Assembly (NCBI GenBank): GCA_021030905.1
Contig: JAGFMI010000012.1
Location: 1,116,001 to 1,180,000 of the forward strand
Direction of reading: 5' to 3'
Length of the DNA: 64,000 nt
Source of the DNA: Pyrenula massariospora
Lineage: Eukaryota > Ascomycota > Eurotiomycetes > Pyrenulales > Pyrenulaceae
Below are positions 31,941-43,329 of this stretch, piece after piece. The notes beneath the pieces were generated by a model. It made no database searches. It was not told where the DNA came from and worked only from the letters and a program-made list of their open reading frames with translations. The position numbers and the translations under genes were made by a program. Position 1 is the first letter of the stretch; each line of letters starts with the position of its first letter.

Positions 31941-33914
31941 ATGAGTGCACTTCATCAAGCAGAACCTCCGGTCGATGGCAACAATTTTCATTTCTTGCCT
32001 TTAATCACTAAAAATGCAAGGAGTCGACGCGATATTGAACTCGCCCACTCGAGCGCTAAATCTCATCTGGCCAAGCTATCACACCGACGTCGAAACGGCG
32101 AAGTGCATTTGCCCATTACAGTAACCAAATCTTGTCAACCTCCCCCTTCCTCCGCCTCACCCTCTGCACAGGATGACATAATTTCCAATTACAATCCAGC
32201 TTTCAAGATGCATGAAGCTAAGCAGCGACGGCAGCGAAGGCGTAGCAAGACAAATAGGGTTAGTAATGGGCAGACAGTCGAGCTCACTGATCAGCCGATC
32301 CCCATAGAGTGGTTTCAGCGCTCTCAATCGGACCAGAATTCCGCCCCACGATTTAGGGATAGAAGCTTACATGTTGCTGAAAATGAACCCCTGCCAAGAC
32401 AAATTACCACAGGGTCAAGCTCTCATGATGCACTATTACCATCTCCGTCATTGCAACATCTCATTACTTGGTCGACAATATCCGACAAACTCTCCAACCC
32501 TCACAGTGTGCGGCTTTTACAATACTGTCTTACTACCCTTTGGCCCGGTTATTATCCTGGAATGGGTATTGGGCCAAGGCATACTCCTGCTTTCATCTCC
32601 TCTTGGGCTACTTTTGAGGCAGAGGCGCCTGCCCTATTTCATGCCTTGTTATGGCATTCTGCCGTCCATTTGAGTGTCAAATGCCGCAGGCCTATTACGG
32701 AACATGAAAGTGTCCGGCATCATCACCGAGCGATTCAATACGTTTCCCAAGAACTCCAGAAACCAATTGACGCGATCGATGAGTCGACACTATTCGCTAT
32801 TGTTGGTCTCTCTACACCAGAGGTCCATTTGTGCGAAGACTCCGCCAGTCTCGGCTCTGGATACAGAGGGCGATTCTTGGATTTGCAATGGCTCAGTATC
32901 CACGGTAGACAGCCCTTCGTAGAAAACCATGTCACTGGCTTGTATCAGTTTGTCGATCGGAGAGGTGGAATTGACGGGCTCAAGATGCCAGGAGTTGCAG
33001 GCGCTGTGCAATTCACCGACATCATTCAGTCTACATTCCGGCTGCGCCAGCCACGCTTTCCTGTTTCTCGACTATTCAAGGCTAATAGATTACATTGCGA
33101 CCGCAGCAACTACTTTGGATTTGGTGCCAGCGGGAATGAAGAGCTTTTCTCTTGTTGGGAGGAGGACAGCGCAGCTATCAATGAGCTTACTCAACAGAGG
33201 CTCTCAAATGACGTATATGAAGCCATGCAAGATATGCGTGCCTGGACAAAGTTGCTTCAAAAATACGAAGACAATACCATCTACACACCAGATCTCTCGC
33301 TTTTCGGTCTCCGCCGCAACCTCATCCAGCATAAGCTTCTTTGCACAATACCGTCAGTCAAAGGCATCGGATATAAATCACCAAGCAACAGAGACGCTGA
33401 TACTGGCGGTAAGCAACAATCTGCAGTGACCAGAATCGTCCAAATAGGTCTGCTCCTATTCTCAATTAATGTCACGTTTCCAATACTGGACAAAAGTCTC
33501 CATCGGATCCTTGCTGAACAGCTCAAGGCTCAATTCACCCAAGATTTAAGGACACTGCTGGACCGGGAGCTGTACCGTCTTTCAATATGGCTCGGTATGC
33601 TCGGATGCCTTGCGACTGTGCGGACCTCAGATGGAGTCCTGGATCGCTGGTTTGTTGATATCCTATGTGAAATCGAAGAGACAAGAGCAAGCATGGTGTC
33701 ACAGGCTTCTTCTCTGAGAGATTGTTGCATTCACAATGGCGAATGGAGCGCATCTGTGACAGATGTGCGGAAAATATCCTCGTGGGAAGTGGTAAAGGAG
33801 ACCTGTCTGACGCCCTTTATCTGGCATGCCGCAGCCTGTGATCCTGCGGCAAGGATAATATGGGAAGAAGTAAGATGGCGTACGGAGGACGGCCGGTCAA
33901 TTTCTCATTCTTGA
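31941..33914 (+). CDS. Fungal transcription-factor-domain protein without a zinc cluster
   Basis: Single exon, 657 residues from the ATG at 31941. The N-terminus has ITKNARSRRDIELAHSSAKSH, resembling the leader seen in many fungal-specific proteins of this type, and a basic stretch (KQRRQRRRSK) that could act in nuclear import or DNA contact. The C-terminal 450 residues are helical, with LLQYCLTTLWPGYYPGMG, ALFHALLWHSAVHLS and a VGLSTPEVHLCE segment, as in the fungal-specific transcription factor (Fungal_trans_2-like) group. No Zn2Cys6 cluster is present. Its position next to two oxidoreductases suggests a local regulator, which is inference. Confidence 0.75.
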   Translation: MSALHQAEPPVDGNNFHFLPLITKNARSRRDIELAHSSAKSHLAKLSHRRRNGEVHLPITVTKSCQPPPSSASPSAQDDIISNYNPAFKMHEAKQRRQRRRSKTNRVSNGQTVELTDQPIPIEWFQRSQSDQNSAPRFRDRSLHVAENEPLPRQITTGSSSHDALLPSPSLQHLITWSTISDKLSNPHSVRLLQYCLTTLWPGYYPGMGIGPRHTPAFISSWATFEAEAPALFHALLWHSAVHLSVKCRRPITEHESVRHHHRAIQYVSQELQKPIDAIDESTLFAIVGLSTPEVHLCEDSASLGSGYRGRFLDLQWLSIHGRQPFVENHVTGLYQFVDRRGGIDGLKMPGVAGAVQFTDIIQSTFRLRQPRFPVSRLFKANRLHCDRSNYFGFGASGNEELFSCWEEDSAAINELTQQRLSNDVYEAMQDMRAWTKLLQKYEDNTIYTPDLSLFGLRRNLIQHKLLCTIPSVKGIGYKSPSNRDADTGGKQQSAVTRIVQIGLLLFSINVTFPILDKSLHRILAEQLKAQFTQDLRTLLDRELYRLSIWLGMLGCLATVRTSDGVLDRWFVDILCEIEETRASMVSQASSLRDCCIHNGEWSASVTDVRKISSWEVVKETCLTPFIWHAAACDPAARIIWEEVRWRTEDGRSISHS

Positions 33915-35281
33915 CCAATTGAGACATACGTTTTTAAAACAGATTGAAAATTATCTGCTGGTAATACCTCGATCAGGTACTGCTATCCTCGACCGTCGCT
34001 CTTTACGAAATGGTCATCAGCAAACATACCAGATTGGTTTGGAGGAAGCCAACATGCTGTTACTCACAACCATTGCTGAACGATGGTTGATGAGAAATTT
34101 GGTTATCAAAATCATACCGAACTAAAGTGGAATGCTTCAATGATCAACTATTCAATTAACCAGGCCCTACACGCTGGCAGATCGGCATGCGCTGAATGTT
34201 TCCAAAACTTAGCATAGCGGTCAAATATGCTGGCCGTGTTCGTCACGTTCATGCGCTCAGCCATTTTTATATGATCCGCCAATAAAACTGGGTCTGAGAT
34301 CGCATGCAGCTCTCACGGAGGACAGTTTTCGGTTTTTCATGTGCAATGAGCAATATTCAACCCCAGGATGCTGTGCAACGGCAATGGTCGGAATCAGTGT
34401 TTACCAGAAATACGCCACGGAGCCTCAGATTACTCGCCCGACCGGTGTACAGAATTTGCGGGAAGCTGCACAATCGATCAGATTAATTGACAAGCTAGTG
34501 ACTACGGTGCATGAATTACAAAAGAAGGTCAACTAAGGAGCACTCCAGATACCACCCGATGCAGACACTGATTTAGCAGAAAAAGAAGAGAGAGACTAGT
34601 AGTTCAATGACGCTAAATAAGACGCTGATATGGACCATGTAGATTCTGCAAACGCCAAAAACTCGCAACCATTCAAGTAATTCCAGCCATCCGGAAGTCC
34701 TAGTGTGTTGACGCTCTGACGTTATATCTTGAAAGCAAGGTCGCACAGGAGGAGACAAAGAGATCGAGGTAAGCGGTAGACAACGACTCGTACATGTTCG
34801 GCAGTTGAATGGCCCCCGAAGTGGAGCGGAAGTTTCTCATCATTGAATCTGTTCCGAAGCATCACTGACCCTCATCTTGGGATTGAGTAGCCCTGCGTGA
34901 GCTGGTTTCCTGCTCAAGGTCGGAAAGATACCGAGGGCGGAGAAATCCCGAAAACGGAAAACGAGGAAGATTAGTCTTTCTGGCAAGCCTAGCCTTGATG
35001 GTTGGGTTTGAAGGTACTTGCGATTTAGTCGAAGAGCGCTAGATCATTCTTCCTAAGATTCCGTTCTCTTCCTGTTCTTCACGTCGTTTGCATTGTGCTT
35101 TCCGTTGGATCGCCGCGAAGTTCTCGTCCTGACAAGAACAGACCGACTACCGTAGAGCAGCACCATCAACTTCTTCTCTTGCTGGAATAATTTACTAACG
35201 GCGGAATCTAATAGCAATAACGCTTCTCAGTCTCCAAGACACGCTTTGCTGTGTACCACAGAATTTGAAGAATATTCGAGC
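33915..35281. other. Intergenic, with one unassigned coding-like fragment
   Basis: About 1.37 kb. Apart from the fragment at 34304-34536 nothing coding is evident. The last 150 bases form the promoter of the second DUF3176 gene. Confidence 0.5.
34304..34536 (+). pseudogene. Unassigned coding-like fragment
   Basis: The frame that ends at 34536 reads as plausible protein (CNEQYSTPGCCATAMVG, then a helical tail LIDKLVTTVHELQKKVN) from about 34304, with an ATG at 34339. No splice partner or family could be assigned. It could be a small gene's last exon or a remnant. Confidence 0.3.
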
Positions 35282-37105
35282 ATGGTTGTCAGAATCAAGA
35301 ACTTCGGCGATAAATGGCGGACATCTTTGGGGCAGCGATGGCAGAACCTGCCCTGGAAGCTGGAGATCGTCAGCTGGACAACCAGTTTCCTACTTTTCAT
35401 CGTCATCGTCATCATTTTGCAACGGTTCCAGGGACGAGTGCTACCAGATCTAGCCTACGGCATTACCGTGAGCACTATTATTGGTTTGCTGGCTACGTTT
35501 GAGGAGCTTCTTTGCATGATTCCGGTGGTGTCTGCTTTGAGACAAAGCAAGTGGATTCGCAACTTGCGAAAGAGGCCGATGGAGGACTTTCAGCTTACTA
35601 GTGGAGCTAATCGTAGCCTATGGAGAAGATCAAAGCTTTTAGTGCGTGGTAGGAGAGGGTATGTTAGATGTCTCTTGAGCATCCCTCCATTTTGAGTGTT
35701 GAACCCTGCTTGCGGGCTCTGGCTAACTCTTTCTAGGCCTGTTGCTGCTTCAGGTGCATTCATCATAGTCCTAACGCTTGCCACTAATACCTTTGTCCAA
35801 CAAGTCTTAAGATGTGAAACTCTATACTACGCACATGCCGTTGCACTCATACCAATCGCACATTTTATGAACGCAACCGACAGGACGACGTGCGAATACG
35901 AAATTAATCTAGTGCCTATCAAGAGAGTTGATAGTCTGATGCCTCCAGCGCCGTATACGGAATTTTCCAGCCCTTCGCACGCAGAATTTGTTGCTACGGC
36001 TCCCTTTGATAGCGGACCTCATCAGAACCAAGCGATTTGCAACACCTGTGTCAATCTGACCTCCAAAGCCAATGTTACGAAAATACACTTCGAAGTGGAG
36101 AACGATCAGGGTGGTTCCTACGACACCAATCTTTACACTCCGACGAACAGGTTTGGCCTGACTTCACCGGACAAGGTTCCAGGCAAGTCAACGATCGGAA
36201 TAAGTCCATTGCTCAACATAAGGACATGCAAAACCGCCCAAGTCTCTCATGATGGTATAACGACTCCCAAACTTGATTCTACTATACGCTCTCAAAACGC
36301 CTCGATATTTCTCTCCGTCTTCTCCGCTACCTCCTCGCCTGGAATAGCAACTATTCAAAAATCTGCGAACTTGATCGAAAGCAACCTTTGTGCACCTTAT
36401 TCATTCGAATGTACACTATGCATTTGCGTTCAGAATACGACCGCCGATTCTGTCAATATGTCTTCCTCTAAAGCGCCTGCTATTGTATGGAGAAACGAGG
36501 CTATGGACACTGGACACCTACCAGAGAACCTGACCGAAGACATTGTGCTACTAAGTCCTAATCATTCTAAGTCTTCTATCATCAAGCGACTGGCTTTTAA
36601 CAGAACGGAGACGTGGCTAGTAGGTATGCTAACAGCCAACGCGACCGAACATTGTTGTGATAATGTTATCTTCGCTCTGCCCACAGCAAACACTACGGGA
36701 GAAGTATCTCAAGCTACTACCACTTCTGTCACCGACTTCTCATATATTATGGACGACCTAGCCGGCGCTTATTCTCTCATGCTGCTCAAGATGTCTCGTC
36801 GATCTGAGCATGCCTGTGGTATCCTGTATCCCTCGACGAGCTATTTCATAGTGAGGTGGGCCTGGTTGACATTACCTGCTATTATGCTTCTGTCAAGTCT
36901 GATATCTTTGGTGCTGGTGATGGACGACACCAAGGGAAGGGATCTTGTGCCATTAGGAGATAAGGTTTGGACACTGCTGTTTCATGGGTTGGGTGACCGA
37001 CCTGTTAGGAAGGCTGGCGGTCGTCAGGACAAGGTGGACAACGCTGCAAGGCAATATTTACAGGAATTTCACTCTGGAGAATATTCAAGAGACTTGACCG
37101 CTTGA
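35282..37105 (+). CDS. DUF3176 multi-pass membrane protein (copy 2)
   Basis: Exons 35282..35658 and 35737..37105, 581 residues, with a 78-base intron starting GTATGT at the same relative place as in copy 1. The first ATG of the conserved frame is at 35282. Membrane helices lie at about residues 26-47, 57-82 and 127-147. The large outer domain has many N-glycosylation sites and Cys residues (CNTCVNLT, CTLCICVQNTT). The last helix at about 500-522 begins WAWLTLP, matching WPWLTLS of copy 1. Function unknown. The copies are 26 kb apart, on the same strand and clearly diverged, so not a recent tandem duplication. Confidence 0.83.
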
Positions 37106-37546
37106 TGATAGACTTGTTGGATGATTTAACGATTTGATTCTAGATATCTGATGACTTTGAGAAAAAGTGTGAGCACAGACCACCTGCCCCTTAATCAACG
37201 CGTTCTCCGCGCGCTCGCGTTGTGACGTCGGCGGAGCGCGTTAAGCTCGGGAGCTTTGAGCCTCAACTTGGTGCTTTTTCGTAAGCTTGAGCACAAATTT
37301 GGTCCAAAAAGTTAAGGTCATCACACCTGTCACACCTCCTGAGATGAGGCGTAATCCTTCTGAGAAAACCTTGAGTCTCTAGCTCTGCTAGGCCTTGACA
37401 AGCCTTTTCTCACTCTTATCAAGCTGCATTCCCCCAAGCTCCCCCATCAGATAATTATTACCTCCACCCACCTCTCTTCTCCTCACCTCACCGTTTCCCA
37501 TCCGCTTCACATTCTTCGACGTAGCAACCTCTCCTACTCCTCAACA
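37106..37546 (+). promoter_or_regulatory. Promoter of the uracil-DNA glycosylase gene
   Basis: It contains an ACGCGT (MluI cell-cycle box) at 37198-37203 inside an imperfect palindrome (37197-37210 with 37231-37242). A TGACGTC (CRE/ATF-like core) at 37223-37229 lies in the loop. From 37430 the strand is pyrimidine-rich up to the ATG. Budding-yeast UNG1 is cell-cycle regulated and has MCB elements, so the box is plausible. Confidence 0.55.
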
Positions 37547-39131
37547 ATGGCAACTCCCCTCAAACGCCCCTCCGGCGATTCTTACTCCGATCCTTCAAAG
37601 AAGACCAGAAACACTGCCATTACCTCCTTCTTTAACGCTCCTAAATCCTCAAACACCACAAAGCCTTCCTTCGCCGATGCTCCTGCGGGTCCCAAATTCA
37701 ACAAGCAGAAATGGGTCGACAGCTTGACGCCCGAGCAGAGGGGACTGCTGAGGCTGGAGATTGATACGCTGGATGAGAGCTGGCTGGCGCATTTGAAAGA
37801 TGTCATTGTTACTAAGGAATTTCTGGGGTTAAAGGGGTTTTTGAAGAGGGAGATTGATGGAGGGAAGACGATATTCCCAAGAGGCGAGGAGATCTACAGT
37901 TGGTGAGATATTTCTTTTCGAGAACTTGCATTGATGAAAGTCGAGCCTTATACTTTTTCTCGGCGGCGTATGGCTGCAGCATCTCTGTTCCCCTGCTTTT
38001 CTCTCCCCTTCTATGTACTCAAGTTCTTCCTAAATACTGATCGATACAACGCCAATCTAATTGTCCATCCATTTTTCTAGGTCCCGCCACACTCCCCTCC
38101 ACACTGTCCGCGCCGTTATCCTCGGTCAAGACCCCTACCACAATGTCAACCAAGCCCACGGCCTCTGCTTCAGCGTCCGCCCTCCTATTCCTGCCCCTCC
38201 TTCCCTTAAAAACATCTACATCGCCCTCAAGAAAGACTACCCATCCTTCAAGCCCCCGCCGAATAACCGTGGCCTGCTCACACCGTGGGCCGACAACGGC
38301 GTTCTCTTACTCAATACATGTCTCACGGTAAGGGCGCATGATGCGAACAGCCATTCGAACAAAGGCTGGGAGACCTTCACCCAAAAAGTGATCGACGTCG
38401 TCGCAAAGACGCGAGGAAAGGGCGTCGTATTCCTCGCGTGGGGCAGCCCAGCGCAGAAGCGCTGCGCCGGCCTGGACAAATCCGGCAAACACCTCGTCCT
38501 CCGCAGCGTGCACCCCAGCCCCCTGAGCGCGGCGAAGGGCTTCTTCGACTGCGGCCACTTCCGCAAGACGAACGAGTGGCTGCGCGAGCGGTACGGGCCC
38601 GACGGCGAGATCGATTGGAACCTGAACGTGGAGCGGCCGATCAAGGAACCGAAGATGCCGACCAAGATCGCGGAGAGCGGGGAGGAGGTGCTGAGGAAGG
38701 TTGCTGATGAGCCGCATCCGGCGCATAAGCCGAAGAAGTTTGGCTCGCAGGAGAGCGGGAGCCATCCGGCGCATAGGCCGAAGGGGTTTGGGAAGAAGGA
38801 TGAGGAGAAGAAGAAGCCGGCGTTGAACCAGGGGACGTCGTTTAGTGAGGATGACGAGGATGAGGAGGCGATTGCGGCGATGAATGAGATTGCTTCGCAG
38901 GAGGCGGCGTCGTCGCAGCCCACGGGTGGGGATGATGGCGTGGATGGGGAGGAGGCCGTGACGCAGACTTCTACTGTTCAAGGGGAGGCTGCTGATGCAG
39001 AACTTGAAGGAAAAGAGGGGGACGCGGCCATTGCTCAAGGGGGTGTTGAGACGGCACCCGAGGAGAAAGTTATGAACGAGAAGGTAGAGCAGGTGGATCA
39101 GGAGGAGATGGCGGGCGATGGCGAGGAGTAA
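37547..39131 (+). CDS. UNG1: Uracil-DNA glycosylase (family 1) with acidic C-terminal extension
   Basis: Exons 37547..37902 and 38081..39131, 468 residues, with a 178-base intron, long for this window. The catalytic motif GQDPYH is at residues 134-139 (Asp136 activates water), GLLTPWADNGVLLLNT follows, and the DNA-binding loop HPSPLSA is at 263-269. The N-terminus contains NTAITSFF, close to the PCNA-binding PIP box found at the same place in human UNG2. After about residue 305 a tail of roughly 160 residues, absent from typical UNG, has the repeat HPAHKPKKFG / HPAHRPKGFG and then a long Glu/Asp-rich stretch. The enzyme excises uracil from DNA in base-excision repair. Confidence 0.96.
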
Positions 39132-39672
39132 GCTTTCCGAAAAGCGCTCTCCGAGAACAGCAGCATATGAGGACTACATCTGGCTTAGGACAAGCTCCGT
39201 CGTTTCCTTACACCACAATATTCCTGTTCACTGGCCAATGGTGGACTTTCTTATCTCTGCTCTTCTCTTCTCTCCTCTGGAAAAGTCTTTGGTTTGGGTC
39301 CTTCTTCCGGCGTTAGCTACGCAAAGCGACGGCGCTGGGCGAGAATACTTTGCAAGATTTTGAAAGAAAAGCGGCGCAAGCAGATCGACAAAAAAAGGTG
39401 CTCAGATATTTCGATTTCGGGGCTTGTGTTTTGATTGTACTTCTGCGGCAACAGTGGCGGAATGTGGGATCAATCGTGTTCTCTTCTCACTTCAGAGAGA
39501 TACGGGGAGAAGTAAATTACTGTGTCGGTGATAGATCAAGATCCAATAACAACTTTTCTCTATTTACCGAGAGTGCGCTTGGCTAACCAGTCCAGGGTAT
39601 CATCCATCCTATTCCCTCCCCTCCTCCTTCCCCAGCTCCATCTAATCTAAGCTAAGCCAACATTCAAAGCCC
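39132..39672. other. Spacer between convergent genes, nothing recognised
   Basis: About 540 bases shared by the 3' ends of UNG and Arp4. Short frames here show no family features. Confidence 0.6.
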
Positions 39673-41230
39673 TCACTTACACCGCTTCTCCACAATTCCC
39701 ACCCCTCCATCCTCATACTCCTTCCTTGAGATCCAGAGCTGGTGGAAGCTCCCCAAACTCGCGGTGATCGAACCCCCGATCCACGACGCAAAGACCCTCT
39801 CGTACGGGTTCCCGGGGGAGTGGATCTTGACGCGGGTGTTAGGGAAGAGGCGGGTGAGCTCGGCCTCGAGGCGCTGATTGAGCGAGTTATACCCGCGAAA
39901 GAGGCTGGAGCCGCCGACCACCACCACGTTAGCGAGCAGGTGCGGCCGGATGTCCACGTCGCAGCTGTTGACGGACTGTTTGATGAGGGCGGGGAGGGTC
40001 TGTTCGGCGGTGGGGGCGGGGTAGAGGGTTGCGTCGGGGGAGCCCGGTGGGGGCGCGGTGTGGGCGCGGTGGTCGAAGAGGGGCTCTAAGATGTGGAAGC
40101 GTTCTGAGGAGAAGTCTTGGTGGTAGCCGTCGGGGAATTCGAAGTGGAGGGGTTGGATGCCCTTGGCGATCTCTTCCTGGCTGACGCCGTTGTAGGTGCT
40201 CAGCAGGGGCTGGCCGCCGTTCCAGGCCTCGACGACGGATTCTTTGAAGTTGCGGATTGTGTCTTCTTCTTTGTAGGCGCGGAAGGAGGGTTGTGGCGGT
40301 CCGTTCACGGGGATTGGTTTGTAGGTTACGGTTGCGGGTTCGTTGGCTTCGACGCGGGATTTCGAGGTGAAGAGGTAGTGGGGGATTATTGTTAATGGGG
40401 GTTGATTGGCGGCGAGAGTTGCACGGACTTGAGATGAGATATAATTTCCTGCTAACGGGGAGCGGACAGCCCCTTTTCTGAGCATGATGCCGTCGTAGAC
40501 GGGGGTTATACAGGTCTGGGAGGCGCCGATGTCAACGACAAGGGATGCAGGACGGCCATTGGCGAAGCTAGGCGGTATTAGACCGGAGGAATAGGTTCTT
40601 CAAGCTTGTACTTACGATGCCATGACGCCAGAGCGAGCGAGGAAGAATGCTGGTGTGCCCCATTGTTCAAAGGCTATCTCCATTGCTTTCTCCCGAGACT
40701 TGGTAGGGTTGTGCGGTGGATCAGTCATAAAGAGAGGGTTGTCCTCGAGGCATTTCTCTGTTTCTTCTGCTTCTTTCTGCGCATCGCGTGTAGGGTATGG
40801 CGTCTCATTTGCAAGATATGGCAACAGCTCTTTCCGTGGCCGAGCACCCGTAAGATTGGAGACAATTGTGTACTTAAAAAGCTGCTCAGCGGTGTCCCAG
40901 TCTTCTACAATCCCATCTCTGTTGAAAACATTTTTGATCGCGACATTGGAGCGAGGATTGTCAATGACATGATCACCGAAGGCAATGTTACCGTCAAGCG
41001 AGGCATAGTAGCTTGGAACGACGGATTTTGGAGAGTCTTCGCCGGCGAAACCAGCGCGCGTGGTGGAATAGCCAGGATCGAGAACAACGGCGGAAACCTC
41101 GTCTACACTGTCGTTAGTTACCGAAGAAGGTACCAACAGCGGTAAAGCAATGACTATTAAACCTCGAGATTGGGAACTTACCTCCGGCGTACTCTGCTGT
41201 TGACGGTTCTTTAAAATTGCTAAGAGCCAT
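39673..41230 (-). CDS. ARP4: Actin-related protein Arp4
   Basis: Exons 41230..41182, 41102..40616 and 40567..39673, 476 residues. The first exon codes only 16 residues plus one base, and splicing creates AEYAGDEVSAVVLDPGYSTT, the typical Arp4 start. The actin fold is clear: phosphate-1 loop DPGYSTTRAGFAGED, LVVDIGASQTCITPVYDG for phosphate-2, then VVVVGGSSLFRGY and ERVFASWIGGSITASLGSF near the end. Arp4 is a nuclear actin-related protein shared by the NuA4 acetyltransferase and the SWR1 and INO80 remodellers, where it pairs with actin. The gene is divergent from a Tls1-like splicing-factor gene, with only 292 bases between starts. Confidence 0.96.
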
Positions 41231-41522
41231 TGTGACGAGACCTAGCTTCGTAGGCTAAGCTGTGCGCAGTTTGCCTCGGTCAATCACGGCGACGCTGACA
41301 TTGTCTTGCGCATACGAAAGGCAATCGTGATTGAAATAAGAGCTGAACAAAGTGAGAACGCCAGGGTACACATTCAATAGCTTCGTCCGTCCTGTATCGT
41401 AAACTGGGGGAAGGAGGGCGGAGCGGAACGGTCTCTTATTGATCCGGCACCGACGTCTCCTCCGCACTCACCTTCACCAGCGCAAGCGAAATTTACACTT
41501 ATGTTCCCTCCTGCCGCCAGTT
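41231..41522. promoter_or_regulatory. Compact divergent promoter of Arp4 and the Tls1-like gene
   Basis: Only 292 bases lie between the two ATGs, so the genes probably share one nucleosome-depleted region. No specific site is claimed. Confidence 0.6.
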
Positions 41523-42681
41523 ATGGAAGCCGAGATCAGCCAAGAGCAATTGTTCAGGCCAGCAAAGAGGAGGAAGTTCATTCGCAAGCGCGCCAACGAG
41601 GATGAGGGATCATCTCCCGAAGCTTTATCACCACCCGCCGCGGAGCCAGCCTCATCACAACCTTTAAGCAGAGACGAAAGTCCAAACGGTCTAAGCGTAG
41701 CGGACATCATCAGACAGAGGAAAATCAATAAAGCTAGGCGACTTGGCGTCACATTTTCAGGCACTAGCACATCTGTTGCGAAGACCGCAGACGACGATGC
41801 GACAGCTGCGATTGTGCTACATGACCCGGAGGCAGAAAAGGTCAAGGCTATTACAGAACGCTTTATTCCACAGACTGGGCAGTCCGTTGATGTTGACAAG
41901 CACATGTTCGTATCCCCATGACTTCCTCCTAGCCTCATATATCCTTGATGTTGCTTTACTAACAAGATAAGGATGGATTATATAGAATCCGAGATGGCTA
42001 AACGTCGTCTCGGATCAGACCAAGCTACGTCGGCAGCACTTAACCCAGTTTTTTCATCTATAGATGATAGCGATGAAGGAGTTTCAAAGCGTCTTGCGCA
42101 ACGGCAGCCCGCCTCCCTCGGTAAAATCCATGAGATCGATCTTGGTCAAGATGCAGCGAGCAAGAACGCATTACGGACTGAATTGGCGATACGTAGACAA
42201 AATGGAGAAATTGTTCCAGAGGAGGAAAAGCCAGCCAAACCACAGAAAGTTCGCATCGGTCGAAACGGCAAGCCTATCATCAGACGCCCTAAGCGGCGGA
42301 ACAGTGAGGACGTTCAGCGCGACAAGCTTGTTGAAGACATACTTCGAGAGAACAAAGGTAATATTTTTGCACCGGAGATTGGTACTGAAGATGCTAATTG
42401 ATTCCATAGTCGATCTATACGATGCTCCGGCGGAGGACTCTGCAGAAGCGTCTAGCGATCTCGAAGCTGATGAGCGTGTGGCGGAACAATTCCGTCAAGA
42501 CTTCCTGGAAGCTATGCAATCTCGACGTCGAACCAAGAATGCCGGGCAACCGAAGATGCCAAATGCCCCTGGTGCTAAACCTGGGGAGGTACTGAAAGGA
42601 CCGAAGCTCGGAGGAAGCAGGAACACACGACAAGCTATGCGGGAGAAGGAGCTACAATTACAGAGAGAGAAGAAGAGGTGA
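41523..42681 (+). CDS. Tls1/C9orf78-family (Hca59) splicing factor
   Basis: Exons 41523..41905, 41972..42357 and 42410..42681, 346 residues, phases consistent. The protein is highly charged. Landmarks are the basic start RPAKRRKFIRKR, LSVADIIRQRKINKARRLGVTF, ERFIPQTGQSVDVDKHM joined by splicing to MDYIESEMAKRR, and the DKLVEDILRENK-VDLYD junction. These blocks define the hepatocellular carcinoma-associated antigen 59 family. In fission yeast the member Tls1 associates with Brr2 and supports splicing of some shelterin genes, and human C9orf78 binds BRR2. A nuclear role in pre-mRNA splicing is therefore likely. Introns are 66 and 52 bases. Confidence 0.9.
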
Positions 42682-43329
42682 AAATCACTTGCACCAGGAG
42701 ACTTTGATGCACAATTATTGGATATGAGATCATGGCATATTGAAACGCCTTATAAAAACCGTCTACAATAACTTTACCCAATATATTCCACGTCAACAAC
42801 CTTAGTTAAATTCTACTTCAACCCGCCGTTCCTGCATTTTCGACTATACGCAAGTACTATCCATGTATACCACACTCCCTCTTTCGCTTATCTGGCAAGC
42901 AGCATTTATACAATCCCGTGCTTCATCTGCAAAATTTGAAGTCTTCGAATAATGATCCGTGCATTCGATGCAGTAACTTTCCGCAATTGTCATGCCTACA
43001 ACAGCTTGCTAGGGTATGCCAAGGCTCCCGGGTGATGTACACCTTCAATGTGCATACGTAGATAGGCTCTTCAAGCTTTGAGTCTTGATCCTATAGGTTA
43101 TAGGGATATAGGTATTTTTCTTCTGCTCTCTGCGTGTTATCACCTACTTACGGCCTCACAGCAATTCAAAACAGCAACATTTAGGTATCCGTCAAGTTCA
43201 GCATTTATTCAATTCAATTTTGTGAATAGATTGCGGCATGAATTTAATCATTTTCACCGGTTGAATTAACCGGTTAAATTTGGGTAATTTAATCAAGTAT
43301 GCACAGTGTGCAAATATGTTAAGCTCTAC

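Noticed and set aside
38237-39038. Two long leftward frames opposite UNG
   Set aside because: They are antisense shadows produced by the biased codon use of UNG.
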